From Cladopsammia gracilis (taxonomy: Eukaryota > Cnidaria > Anthozoa > Scleractinia > Dendrophylliidae), in NCBI GenBank assembly GCA_022457155.1, contig JAJGOT010000452.1, forward strand, positions 548,501 through 612,500: a stretch of DNA of 64,000 nt, given 5' to 3'. Of this stretch, positions 22,481 to 34,119 are shown piece after piece. The notes beneath the pieces are model-generated. The model was not told the origin of the DNA. It ran no database searches and was given only the letters and a program-made list of their open reading frames with translations. A program made the translations under genes and the position numbers. Position 1 is the first letter of the stretch. Every line of letters begins with the position of its first letter.

Positions 22481-23159
22481 AGTGCTAATTTGTTATCTTA
22501 GATACGTTAACATTAATTTCAGTCATATCTTCGAGTTGAGTGATTTTTCTTGCCTCTCTTCGAGTGTAGTTCGTTGTGTTAAAAGTCCTATCAAGAGTTG
22601 ATTACAGCAAAAGAAAATCAGGTACAGCGTATATTTGTTGTTAGTTTTAGGAAATTTTATAAGCCATAAGTACCAGTCCATGTTTTTGCTTTATTTTTAT
22701 AGAGATTCACTGAAAGAAAGCGCTGCTGTACTGAAGTCCTGTACTTAAACACATGGAGACCTTTTAGAGCAAAACTAATGCGGCACTAAACACGTGTTAA
22801 TCGCTGTTTGTTTTTCCGTAGAAGAAATTGCAATGTTTTCTATATCAAGTAAACTATATCAAGTAAACTTTGCAGGGAAGAAATACAAGCATGAGGTCAA
22901 AAAATGCGCGTTTTTCACCACTTTTGGTGAAACAAAATGAATAAAATGCTATCAAAAAGCAGTAAAAGTGTTTATTTATATCATATTTTATAAATTTTAT
23001 ATGTTCAGCGTCCGCACATTTTTCATTAAATTTGAATTTTGAGTAAAATACAAGTTGTACATTTTGGAAGGTGTAACAGGTTCCCTGAGAAGCGCTATCA
23101 CCCATTGGTATATGACCCTGTAATGTAGAGTAATATCACAGGCTATAGGTATATTAAAC
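22481..23159. other. Non-coding, nothing recognised
   Basis: AT-rich sequence with only short random ORFs. No repeat boundary, RNA or exon signal could be supported. Confidence 0.5.
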
Positions 23160-23554
23160 GAAAACTAAAATATGCATAAAAAAATCCTGAAGGTTTACTG
23201 GCCGATGAGAGTCAGTAACAAAGAGATTAGAGAAAGATCTGGCACAAGGACAATTGGTGAACAAGTAAGATACAGGCGATGGAAATAGTTAGGTCGTGTT
23301 TTAAGTATGTCACCTGACAAGAACCCCGAGGTCGCACTAACATGGGTACCTGAAGGCAAGCGATGGAGGGGACAGCCAAGAGAAACGGGGCGGCCCGAAA
23401 TCCTGTGAGGCGTTCCGAGAGCTTCACGTGCCCGCCCCGCAGAACCGTCGATAAAGAAAGTACACAGCTAGGATTTACATGTAGAACCTGGAAATGAGCA
23501 GGCACCGCAGCCAGAGACAGAATAATAATATGAAGGAGGAGGATAGATGATGAC

Positions 23555-23594
<40 letters not shown>

Positions 23595-23595
23595 A
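23160..23595 (+). mobile_element. LINE 3' fragment with GAT-rich tail
   Basis: Plus-strand reading gives the LINE C-terminal pattern NKEIRERSGTRTIGEQVRYR, then ALTWVPEGKRWRGQPRET, then RRTVDKE, with stops and frameshifts between. The element ends in (GAT)n at about 23550-23590. It is the same clade as the fragment at 3690-4080. The copy is dead and has no reverse transcriptase core. Confidence 0.65.
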
Positions 23596-26500
23596 ACCCC
23601 AAGTCGGGGTTGTAACTACCTAAACCCTCTTGTTCCTTTGTTAAAGTTATAATGCAAAATAATGCAAAATAATGCAAATAACTTCAAATAAATGGGACAT
23701 TTTTAACAACCTGAAAACAATTCTTTTTGTTAGCACAGAAAGAAAACAACAAATCAAATCAACTAAAGCATTTATTTTGTTTGCGTACGTTCTCAGTTGG
23801 TTAAAAAGTGCATATCGCCATCCACGGAATAAATCATCCAGTTGAATTGAGTCAATTCCTTATCACTGTATATTCGCATTGCTGTTAACTATACTGTTTT
23901 ATTAAAATCTATATAATTTGTTCAGTTAATGCTTAAATTTGTTTAAGCCGTCCACCGTGTTGACATTTACGAGGAGATTATTTTAGATCGAGACGACTGA
24001 ACATGTAGAACCATCAGGAATTTATAGTATAGATGATTGCAAATGCTTGCACCTATCATAATGGAAGCTGCTTTGCAGAGGCTTTAGTTAAAGAAAAAAT
24101 CAATGACTGAAAGCAATTAAGTTACAGAAAACTGCGTGGTCTGAAAAGTATACTAAAAGACGCTTTGAAACAACCCAACAAACCCAAACAACCCAAGACG
24201 CTTTGAAACAGCAGTGAGATAAGTGGACGTTGTATCAAATCAAACGCTAGTAACCTGAAGACCAATAAACAACTATAATAAACACGAAAAGGACTCAAAA
24301 AAAGTTTTAGTCGAGGAGGGATCGGATGCATTAAAACACAATTTTTCTTACGTTATTTTTTTATTCAACGGGGCCCTGGAGACCACACTTATATTTATTA
24401 GTAGATCGCACAAAACCATCAAAAATACCCCAAAAGCAATTCTTAACCCTCTCTGCGCGGTGTCGGGTAATGGGCCTCTGGAGTTTGAGTCTGTGGACTC
24501 AATTAGATATGGAAAGTGTTCCCAATTAGTACTCGCGTGATAAATACCTTTGACACTTAAAAAAGTGATTTATTATTTATTATTTATTCATTTATTTATT
24601 AGAATCCTACCGTGATTAATTCAAATTGAATATTTTGTCTAGTACTTTTTTATGGCCGGTGTTGTTTTCTTTTCTTTTTTTTTCTGTCGCTCTTGGAAAT
24701 AAAAGCGTTAAAAATTGTAAGTATCGTCTCCAAAAGGCCAGGCCAAGTGCCCAATACCAGCATCTTAAAACACTATTAACCTTACTGATAAGTTTCAAAT
24801 CGCATATTTTCGCTTCCTCTTACTTTCCTTAGAAACTGGGTAACAAAGATAACACAATCCAGATGCCACCAAAGGCTTCAAGTAGTTTCTTTTTCGCAAC
24901 ACTTAAAGCGATGCGCGCGTGCCTATATAGCTAGTATCTATATTGCTGCTTTATTCGATATAGATCAATTAGTAGTAAAAATAGAGGATTGATCGTAAAA
25001 ATAGCTAACGTTCATCAGCAGATGTGAAGAAACAGAAAGCGGAATACAGTTGGCCTAACTATAAAGAATAACCGAACATCGGAACCAGAAACGCTAATAG
25101 GGAAGACTAACTCTTTTACAAGACCTTTTTTCTGGGAAGGGAAGACTCAGTAACTCTTTTAAAAGACCTTTTTTCTGGTATAAATTGAGAAAAAAATTCA
25201 GCATGAAAATAGGAAATGGCGCGCAAACACTAATGAGGTTGGTTTAGTCTTCTAAAAGACACGAAAGGATAAAGCTGAAATCACATGATACTAAAGAGTC
25301 CTCGTAAAGCCGCCATCGTATGATAACTAATTGCATCAGTGAACAACCCTTTTTCGAGATGCCACAGAAGAAATCAAAAAGTTGTATAAATGCGGCTTAT
25401 TACACTCAAGGTATACAAAAAAATGAATATCAAAATACCCTTATATTTCCATCAAGAAGTTCAGTACCTTGTATATGAAAAAACAAAAATGAAATCAAGA
25501 TTTCTGATTTCCAGCAATGTTCGTTCGTTAATCATTGAGAATTTAAATACGAGGCATACCGCATTATAAAGATAATTTGTCCCACTGGTCTGTTTTTTTT
25601 TTATACGAAGAACGCAACAACGTGTAACACGCGCAATTTTTCTGTCTTTGCTGACTCAAGTACAGGACTGTTTAGCTTGGTTAATCCGATTTTCTCCATG
25701 TCATTGGCCATCGGCATCTAACTTTGTCTCTCTTCAATGTTTCCACAAAATATTTTTTTTCTGAAATGCATATGGCATGCAAATAGAAACGCAGTTTAAA
25801 TCAAATTTCTCACTGATTTCCAAGCGCTATTGCAAAAAGAATGTTCATTAAGGGATGTGACTTTCCTTTATTTATTCTTCATGGGAGAGATGAGACTCTA
25901 TTAACCCACGCTACCGGAAAGACTAGTGCCTGGGATCCTGGTGACTAGAGACCAGCACCTAAGATCATATGATCGACTACAGGTTGTGGCACATGTTTTA
26001 CGTTTTCCAGCATCCTTCATCAAACGTATTTGTGTTGCCTCTTCGCTAACTGAGTAAAAAGAGTACTGGTGAATATTGTAATGCCAAATTAATTACAAAG
26101 AGTTCAAGTGTCTTAGCGATCACATAGTTATATTGATGCTATCTTTTTAAACGCATTTTAAATGAAAGAAGGTCATCATTTTGGGCCATCACTTTCTCTA
26201 AAAGTATTCAGAATAATGCGATAATAGTGGGTAAAAATCGTTAGCTGTTAAAGATCGCTGTAACGGAACCGAAAGCCTTGTTCCTCAATACGTCCATATC
26301 TGGCGAAACAATTTAAATAAAGCGTCATTTGTCGTAGCTAAGATGAAAATTGATACTGTAAATGTACATCTACATACTAACAACAACAACAATTAAAGAA
26401 ATGTCGTAACTGCGGAATACGCAACATAGCTGGAAACACTGAACAGGATATGTACAAGGTTTTGTGGAAAATACGTAGTTGAAGGTACTCAGTAAAGAAA

Positions 26501-28209
26501 TAATAAGCTTTTCTTCATTATCTTTGCTTAACCATCATAGAAAATTAAATAAAACAAAAGCCAGGGTAGTTGACGAATATGGCCTCATAATACTGATCTA
26601 TCAAATGTTTTAAACGTTCACGGTGTTTCATATCTTGGTCCGAAACGAGCTCGCGTAAGAGTGCACGTACGTAGTACCGGAGAAAAGAAAATCGACGGTA
26701 GCTTTAATTTTCAGTCCTAGATAACACTGAGGAATGTTTTATTAGTTGAAGATACACTCTTGTACAAATTCGGTTTTCCAAGGACCTACCGTGATCTCGA
26801 ACGTTTACAAACAAGCTCAAAAGCCAACAGTTTCTTTGTATTAAGTAGGAATTATTTGATTCCCAAGTCCACTTGAGCTTTGCTAAAATATATAAGATTT
26901 GGATAAACTTTGCAAAAATGACATCTTTTTAGAACACCTGTGTAAGGTATGGGGTTTTGCCGAATAGTAATGTACATTATAATTGTTGCAGCGACGTTTT
27001 AGTTGCATTTGGAGCAACCACGAACACTGACAACACAAAATATATTTGCAATATCCTTTTGGCAGTAAGAATTTGTAGATATTACATGTCAAATGCTCCT
27101 TAAAGTGATATCTCAACTCTTAAATATTGTCTTTGCTTTATTATTGTATTATTTACGGTAGTGCTATTCCATTTTAAATACATTTTATTTTTGTGTAGTT
27201 GTTGATGTGGCGATGTAACATAAAAAGGCTGTCCTTTGTTTCAGTTCGCCAAAATTAGGTGACGTACACCGATCATGATCACTGAAGCGCCGATAAATAA
27301 ATACCATGTCATAATTGCATATTGAGTTATAAAGGAAAATTGCATAATATAATGCTCCACATAAGAACTATAGTAAACTTCATTGTTCTGCGGCATTGGC
27401 TCTTTCCCACATAGAATATCTTTGGTTTCAAGAATAGAGGAGGGACTGATGGTTCATAATTATATTTCAGAAAATCCATTTGCGTCAAATAAATTTTAGG
27501 AAATGTTCATGCTTAACCAATCAGAATAGCAGAAGACAATAGCTACTAATTTTGCTTCTTTGATGAAGTTCCCCAAATACAATATCTTTTACAACTTGCA
27601 TGTTCTGCGATTGGATCTCAAATTACTTGAAACCTTAAAAAATTAGACAAAATGCACCTTGAACCCTAACTTTTTAGCAGTTTGCGAGTCTAGGCCAATG
27701 AGATCACTAGTTGTAACAATGAAAAAAGTTGACATTCCATCGTGCATGGCCGTTGGCGCTATCCTTCTTGTGCGGAGCATTACTTAATATCGTAGAAAGG
27801 AACCTAGTATTTCTAAACAAAGATGACATTTCTACTTGCTATCCTTCAGTTGACAAAGGTGGATCGAGCTTACTGAATATCACTTTCAGCTTTGGATGGT
27901 ATTACGAATGACAAATAAGTGCAAGAATCGCCGTTTATATAGTGACTATAGTGGTTCGGTTTAGTGATACCCCATATTTGTGGTATCACTTACACTTGTA
28001 TTTGTAACAATATGGTGCGTAACATCGGAGGCTTGTCATCGTCTCGGCGTGTTGTAATTCACAGTCACTTATATGCTTCATTTTGCTCGAATACTTAGAT
28101 AGGACAGAAGTATAAATATATACCTTATGTTTCAAGGTTTGTCGCGGTGAGACCGGAAAGGAAAATTGAAACATGTGAATTTGCATCCATATATGAATAA
28201 CTTAGACTT

Positions 28210-29670
28210 TTGTTGTTTGTGATCGTCGGGTGAGTGTAGTTCTGAAAAGAACTGTTGTTGTTGACAATGACTGACGTTTCGACAACCTGAGCGGAAGTCA
28301 TCTTCAGAGTCATGTGAATTGTGAATGGTCAGTTGATGTTATATACGTCTGGTTATAACTGTCATTGGTCAGTTTAGCCGTGATGTTATTGGCTGTAGAG
28401 ACTCAAGTCAGTGATAGGTGCGTTTCGATCCGTGTATTGTTAGTGTAATTTCTGTAGTCGTATTGTTAGTCAAATTTGTCAGTGAGTTCAGTCTATTGTC
28501 CGTCTGTTTTGTTGACAAGTCGTTTGTAAGCCGCAGGTAGCTGTTGGCATCTGTTCAGTGGTGTCTGTTCTAAGTTAGTAAACCAACTTTCTAGAGTGAG
28601 CCGTTTGTAGTAGTCCGTACTGTAGGTAACGCATTCGGCAGAGTTCCAGTCAATTCTGTGATTCGTGCGTAAATGGTGTTCAGCAATGTGATTGTTGATG
28701 TCACCATTTTTTGTCGCCCGTTTGTGTTCAGTCAGTCGTTTGTTCAGATTCCTGCCAGTCTCACCAATGTAAGAGGCCTGGCAGTCGCAGCATTTGATCT
28801 TGTATACTGCTCCTTGTCTGTCGTTAGGTTCGTCCTTGTCTTTAACGTTTGTGAGAAGCTGTCGTGAAGTAGTAATGGGTTTGTGAGCGACGCGGATGTT
28901 GTAATAAAGATCCGTGCAATAGTCTCAGAAGTGCCCTTGATGTAGGGTATTGTCGCTGTGGTGACAGGTTTTGCGTAAGTTGTGTCAGATTCGTTGTTTT
29001 TGTAAACATTGCGTTTAACAAAGTCTCGGTTGTAGTTGTTCTTACTGAAAACGTTGTCAAGTACTTGGTTTCGTCGGTTAGGCTGTCAGGTGAATCGCAA
29101 ACTAGTTGCGCTCGTCTTGTCAAAGTTCGTATGGTCGTCGCTTTGTGAGATGTAGGGTTGTACGATGACTGGTCTAGTAATCTGTCGGTATAAGTCGGTT
29201 TCCTGTAGACAGTAGTCTGTAGTTTGTTGTCGTTTCGGCTTACTAGACAGTCTAGAAAAGGAATCGTACCATTTTCTTCAACCTCTCTAGTGAACTGTAT
29301 GTCAGCGTTTTGTCTGTTGAGGTGTTCGTGAAAGGTGTCAATCTCGTCTTTGTGTACAGCAGTGAAGGTGTCGTCCACGTAGCGCAACCAAAGTGGTACT
29401 GTTTGTTTGTATGTAGCAAGGGCTTCTTCCTCGATGTTCTGCATGACAATTTCAGCAACAACAACTGAGACGGGTGAACCCATAGCTGTTCCGTGTAGCT
29501 GTTTGTGGTGTTTGCCGTTATACTGAAAATATGTCGAAGTGAGACAAAGATTCAGTAAGTCGATGATGTCGTCAGTCGGCAGTGGAAGTTTGAAGGTAGA
29601 GTTCTTGATGGCTGTCTCAGTACAATCTAAAGCCAGTTGAAGCGGAATACTGGTGAACTTAGACTTAGAC
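28210..29670 (-). mobile_element. 5'-truncated Penelope-like retroelement (reverse transcriptase + GIY-YIG)
   Basis: The open frame 28842-29672 on the minus strand contains reverse transcriptase signatures: HGTAMGSPVSVVVAEIVMQN, then LRYVDDTF, then PFLDCLV. Downstream, in another frame (about 28490-28860), is a GIY-YIG endonuclease region (AVYKIKCCDCQ, SYIGETGRNLNKRLTEHKRA). The order RT then GIY-YIG defines Penelope-like elements. At least two frameshifts separate the domains, so the copy is inactive. An 11-bp direct repeat, aacttagactt, flanks it (28199-28209 and 29671-29681), and the paralogous arm D at about 38235 lacks the insert. Confidence 0.9.
28269..28311 (-). ncRNA. Hammerhead-ribozyme-like motif of the Penelope-like element
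   Basis: Minus strand reads GACT-CTGAAGA-TGACTTCC...GGTTGTC-GAAAC-GTC-AGTC. CTGAAGA fits the CUGANGA core, GAAAC and GTC fit the second core strand and cleavage triplet, and GACT/AGTC can pair as stem I. Stem III would be only two base pairs, as known for Penelope-like hammerheads. The pair closing stem II next to the core (T with C) is not canonical in my alignment, so activity is doubtful. Confidence 0.5.
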
Positions 29671-29784
29671 AACTTAGACTTCGTTGCTAAAATGACAGCA
29701 TAGAGTATTCAAAGTTTGCATGCACGATAACCGAATAGAGGAAACGTCATCGAATTATAAAAGTTATTGAACATTAGTGTCCGT

Positions 29785-30360
29785 CCCCGTCGCCGTCCCA
29801 GTTCCCGTCCCCGCCGGATCCCCCTCCCCGTCCCCTTCCCCGCTGTTTTACATCCTCTTCATTGCAATTCAGTGAAACAATTTTTTTTTGACAAACTGAA
29901 ACAACTCATACCGACTGACTTTCTTAACACTGCACTTACTATTTCTGACAAACGAGACGTAATAAAGACAGAAAACGACAAAAAAACAGACGACATCTGG
30001 GTCAGGAATATATTTCTTCCCGTCCTTTAGACGAGACTGAAAACCGAGTGCTGTCATACGGACTTAAACACTCGGTGACGCCTAGACGTATACATCTACT
30101 TACAGAGGGCATTGTATCAAGTGTCGAGGCTGCTCTGTCTCGTCAAAGAGATCTATCAGAGCCAGCCAAGGATAACATCAGAAGTAGAATAGCTTCTTCA
30201 ACCTCTATAATAGACAGTGATTTGACTAAAGACGAACAACAGGCATTTAAACGACTGAAAACCGACAAATACATTGTCATACTACCTGCAGACAATTGTC
30301 GAAACGTCAGTCACTGTCAACAACAACAGTTCTTTTCAGAACAAGAACTCTTCGAGTAGT
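29785..30360 (+). mobile_element. Penelope-like element N-terminal fragment joined to a terminal-repeat piece
   Basis: Plus-strand frames encode KLKQLIPTDFLNTAL, then in a second frame SSRPLDETENRVLSYGLKHS, KDEQQAFKRLKTDKYIVILP and AD. This is the N-terminal region that precedes the reverse transcriptase in Penelope-like elements. Immediately after ILPAD the sequence becomes gtcgaaacgtcagtcactgt, the same words as the hammerhead half and terminal region at 28235-28285. The RT domain is therefore deleted and the N-terminus is fused to the terminal repeat. A G/C-rich cgtcccc repeat (29783-29845) lies at the 5' end. Orientation is opposite to the neighbouring copy. Confidence 0.75.
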
Positions 30361-30898
30361 GAAGTCGGGCTTTAAGGGTCTTGTAAGTGCCGCTAAGACA
30401 TGTACTAAGGAACAAGAATTAATTCAATTGTTATGATTTGTTTCACAGTCGCTTTTCCGGTCACACAAGGTGATCTGTCACTCACGTTACTACGACAGTC
30501 TTTCGCAACTGGCCGGCACTCGTGCATGCAAGGTCAACTTTAACTTCATCTTCAACTTTATTACTTCCATTTATTTGTTGCTCGAAAAGAAAGAAAAGGA
30601 AATCGTTATCGAATGGAACTCTCGCCAAATCCGACAATAATGTAAGTTCCTTTTACTTGATATGTTTCATTTCGTCATTTTCCTTTTTCTTATGTTGTAA
30701 ATAAATTCAATTCATCCATGAGCGTGAAGTTGCTATGACAATAATATTGATATGACGTCACCAACACTTCACCGCAGGCTACAAACCACTTGAAAAGCGC
30801 ACTTTTCTAACGATCGAATTTATAAGTCGGGATTGGCTTGTAGCCAAGCAGCCCGGCTAACTATACTTACCCGGACGATCACTGCACTGGACAGACTA
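30361..30898. other. Insert sequence of unknown origin within duplication arm C
   Basis: Arm D has no counterpart of this stretch, so it arrived with or next to the Penelope fragment. No domain, RNA or terminal repeat is recognisable. It ends in a poly-T run at about 30899, where homology to arm D resumes. Confidence 0.45.
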
Positions 30899-31911
30899 GT
30901 TTTTTTTTTTTGTCTTCGGGTAAAACTGATAAAACAAGTTATCGCAAATTTTCTAGTAGTGACCGTCCTGTAACGTTAAGCCAGGAGGTCAAATGTTAAG
31001 GTCAAATGTTAAGTTTTACAGTGCTTACTTTTAAAGCATCTATATAAACAATGTATAAAAATACTTAAAATCAACAAGAATCAACCCATACGAAATACGA
31101 AAAACATCCATACGTTGATGAACGCCATGTTTTTATGCCAATTAGCTAGTTCAAAAATGTTCTGCAACGAAATTCACAACTTTTGAAATACTGAACACTT
31201 AAAAGATAAAAAAAAATGTATAGGTAAAAGTTAAATATACGTTTAAGTATTATTTCTTGCCTTACCCCTTTCTCCCCCCAAACATGTTAAGTCATACACT
31301 TAGTAACGTTAATTTATAAGACTCTCTGTCAGACTTAAGAACTGGTAAATTAAGTTAAATTAAAGAAGCAGTTCCACGACGACAATCTCCGCAAAAGTCT
31401 ACGTCCAGTTCTGCAAAGGACAGGACAATCACCCTGGATGTCCTACATATGTAACCCTTGCCTTGCGTTTACGCTCGTTTCGCCTCTGATTTGAAGAAAA
31501 TCTTGTCCCTGCACTTGTTTCTATAGTCAGTTTTAAATTACAGTTGTTAACGTTTAATGCAATAGGCCCCTTTGCATTACGTCATAACATGACTTGCATA
31601 ACAATAGTGCCATCCACTCACGGTTCAGTGATCGGAATGTCCCATTGGCTATTCATTGTTTTCGAAATCCCACTGTTCTCCATGCCATCCAGTCACTCAT
31701 TGTTTTGACATATTTGTGACGTTATGCAAAGGGCCTATTGTTGAGTGCGATTGCAAACGACATTTGTTGTAAACAATAGCTAATTTGCATAAAAACGTGG
31801 CGTCTTTATTTCTGGCCAACATGAGGGAAATACAAAACGTGCGGTTTTTTACGTATTTCGCATGGGTTGATTTCTGTTGACTTTTAGTGTGTTAGTCAGT
31901 AGTCTGTATAG

Positions 31912-32061
31912 ATGGTTTTCACTCACGTGACCTTCAGTCCTGTGGGACTGAAATGACAAAGGCCATGGCGGCCATGTTGGTGCACATAACAAAAGAAGAT
32001 CATTAAAATTCTTTTGTCGGTGTGCACCAACATGGCCGCCGTGACGTAACATGAAAACCAC
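31912..32061. mobile_element. MITE 'TGGTTTTCAC', copy 1, about 150 bp
   Basis: The ends atggttttcactcacgtga and tgacgtaacatgaaaacca are inverted. Inner arms ggcggccatgttggtgcac and gtgcaccaacatggccgcc are exact complements. A second copy lies at 32610-32761. Confidence 0.85.
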
Positions 32062-32097
32062 CTATTGAAAACGTCTGTGAAGAAAACAATACACCTC

Positions 32098-32277
32098 TTT
32101 AGCTTGTATGTTTTGTTTTCCCAATGTAGATAATGTGATGTTACAAAAGAGAACCGTTTATTTTAAATTTTGTTTTCATCACGTGCATATGTATGCATAA
32201 CTTATGAAAAGACAAAGAACAAATTCCCTTGAGAACATCAGATGACCTACATTGGGAAAACAAAACATACAAGCTAA
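32098..32277. mobile_element. Inverted-repeat MITE, 180 bp
   Basis: TTTAGCTTGTATGTTTTG with TTTTCCCAATGTAG at the left is perfectly mirrored at the right (ctacattgggaaaacaaaac, atacaagctaaa). It has no coding capacity. Confidence 0.85.
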
Positions 32278-32434
32278 ATAAGTCTATTATGTTGCAAGCG
32301 TTTTTATCTTGCGATGCTTCATCGCGATATATCTTTACTGGATTATAATGCTAAAACGCTCATCGAAGAATGTCATTTCCGATCTTTTACATTACAATTA
32401 TCTCATTTGTTTAGCTAAAAAATAATGTCTTCAT

Positions 32435-32516
32435 TGGCAGCGGTGGGATTCGTACCCACGCCTCCGAAGAGACTGGTGCCTTAAACCAGCGCCTTAGACC
32501 ACTCGGCCACGCTACC
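32435..32516 (-). tRNA. tRNA-Leu (AAG), T-loop variant
   Basis: 82 nt on the minus strand including the discriminator A, no intron and no encoded CCA. The acceptor is GGTAGCG/CGCTGCC, the anticodon stem is CTGGT/ACCAG with loop TTAAGGC (anticodon AAG), and the long variable arm is typical of class II tRNA. The T loop is TACGAAT instead of TTCGAAT: the base at position 55 is A. This hits both the internal B box and the pseudouridine site, so the copy may be weak or dead. Confidence 0.8.
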
Positions 32517-32609
32517 GTGGATATAAACCATAGGTTGTGAACTTGCCTGGGGACACGGGTTGCGAACGATGCCTTGCTTTATTGTTCGTTAGAATTATTC
32601 GACTAATAG

Positions 32610-32761
32610 ATGGTTTTCACTCACGTGACCTTCAGTCCTGTTGGACTCAAATGACAAAGGCCATGGCGGCCATGCTGGTGCACATGACAAAAAAAAAGTT
32701 TATTAAAATTCTTTTGTAGGTGTGCACCAACATGGCCGCCGTAACGTAATGTGATAACCAT
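32610..32761. mobile_element. MITE 'TGGTTTTCAC', copy 2, about 152 bp
   Basis: Same family as 31912-32061, with arms ggcggccatgctggtgcac and gtgcaccaacatggccgcc. The two copies bracket the tRNA-Leu and another MITE. Confidence 0.8.
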
Positions 32762-32790
32762 CAAAAGACTGCTCGCTGTCCCTTGGTCAA

Positions 32791-33089
32791 GCCCAAATCA
32801 TACCGTCCAGAAGGACGTCGGACAACTTATTGAGACTTACATAGCGGAGTAACTGTTAGCTTGCAGTTGAGGTTAGGGGTAGCAGTTTATACAGTTAAAT
32901 TTAGGACTAAGCAACCCGAGAAGCTAGGTGGTACAGTGGTACGGTAGGCTATGTAAGCCTAAGCCTAGCTGAGGTCACAGGTTCAATCCTGAGTGGGGAT
33001 TTTAGATTTTCTTTCTATTGAGTGTCGACATTACGTTATATAAGTCTCAATAGGGTGTCCGACGTCCTTCTGGATGGTATGATTTAGGC
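32791..33089 (+). mobile_element. Terminal-inverted-repeat element enclosing a tRNA-like sequence, copy 1
   Basis: The ends aaatcataccgtccagaagg with acgtcggaca, and the complement tgtccgacgtccttctggat with ggtatgattt, form inverted repeats of about 45-50 bp extending into ttattgagactta. The centre (32921-33000) has an A-box-like tggtacagtggta, an aggct/agcct hairpin and a B-box-like ggttcaatcc. It resembles a degenerate tRNA or SINE head. No coding sequence is present. Confidence 0.65.
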
Positions 33090-33097
33090 ACAACCCG

Positions 33098-33260
33098 GGT
33101 GATGTCGCAGCTCTTAGAAGGTCTCACACCATTGGCTTGCCACCCTTAGACCTAACAATAGGACAAACAACACAACAATGGACCCTAACCCTAAAAACAA
33201 TAGCAGCCTTGTTTTACAAGGCCAATGAAAATAGAAGCTTCCAAGAGCTGCGACCCTACC
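33098..33260 (+). repeat. Dispersed repeat, partner at 51369-51660
   Basis: gggtgatgtcgcagctctta, then aggtctcacaccattggctt, then gccaatgaaaatagaagctt are shared, nearly identical, with 51369-51519. In this copy cttccaagagctgcgac is uninterrupted; in the other the same site carries a 120-bp MITE. Confidence 0.85.
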
Positions 33261-33353
33261 GCACAACCCTGTCCCTTTTCAGTCAATCGAGCAGGCGAGC
33301 TAATCACGAAAACAAGCTCGGAGAGACTGGAGCGAACGAACGTTCGCATTACT

Positions 33354-33691
33354 TGGTAGAGTCTACTTTCTATAGCTCAGAAGGAGGTCGGACACTTATT
33401 GAGAATTATATAACGTAATGTCGACACTTAGAATTTTATTTTCAATAAGTTTTTGTGTAAAAAAGAAAATCTAAAATCCCCACTCAGGGTTGAACCTGTG
33501 ACCTCAGCTAGGCTTAGGCTTACATAGCCTACCGTACCACTGTACCACCTAGCTTCTCGGGTTGCTTAGTCCTAAATTTAACTATAGAAACTGCTAACCC
33601 CAACCTCAACTGAAAGCTAACCAGTTACTCCTTTATATAAGTCTCAATAAGTTGTCCGACCTCCTTCTGAGCTATGGAATCTAGACTTTAC
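33354..33691 (-). mobile_element. Terminal-inverted-repeat element enclosing a tRNA-like sequence, copy 2, inverted
   Basis: The ends tatagctcagaaggaggtcg and cgacctccttctgagctat are inverted. The internal tRNA-like block (about 33477-33556, minus strand) matches that of copy 1 closely: agctaggtggtacagtggta and gcctagctgaggtcacaggt. The outer 15 bp of the ends differ from copy 1. Together the copies form a 0.9 kb inverted arrangement. Confidence 0.65.
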
Positions 33692-34037
33692 CACATTTAC
33701 TTTCGCTCGCTCGCCGCTCGGATCACCGATCTCGTATTTGCTCGCCCGCTCGACTGTCGTGAGTGGGACTGCTAGCAGTCTATTCGACTAATTAATCGAA
33801 GTATACTAGAAGCTATTTAGGGATCACTCTTCTCCCTCAAAAGTGTAGGCGATTTGTACCACGCATATAGACATTCCAAGTGAACGTTAAAATAAGTTCA
33901 TCATTAAGGGTCATCACTGGCTCATAAGCTACTTATTAACGACTAAATAAATTTTTAAAAATGATGATGTTTTACATTTTCCGATCTTTGGCATTAATAC
34001 TCAGTATCATCATTTGGGTTAAAAAAGAAAATTTCGT

Positions 34038-34119
34038 TGGCAGTGGTGGGATTCGAACGCACGCCTCCGAAAAGACTGGTGCCTTAAACTAGCGCCTTAG
34101 ACCACTCGGCCACGCTACC
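34038..34119 (-). pseudogene. tRNA-Leu (AAG) pseudogene
   Basis: 82 nt, alignable throughout with the copies at 32435 and 43199, but with mismatches in three stems: acceptor (C6 opposite A), anticodon stem (CTAGT/ACCAG) and T stem (GTGCG/CCCAC). The T loop TTCGAAT is intact. It is likely not functional. Confidence 0.7.

Larger units (their letters stand above)
24130..32600. repeat. Segmental duplication arm C (paralog of 34370-43290)
   Basis: Colinear homology to arm D in blocks: 24230-24480 with 34536-34790, 24690-25740 with 34830-35840, 25790-27345 with 35980-37800, 27780-28200 with 37815-38240, 29685-29780 with 38250-38350, 30900-31560 with 38365-38480 and 42000-42620, and the tRNA-Leu at the end. 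Interruptions are a (TTTA)n stretch near 24565-24600, extra sequence at 27346-27778, and two retroelement insertions (28210-29670, about 29785-30898). I find no host coding gene in the arm. Confidence 0.8.
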
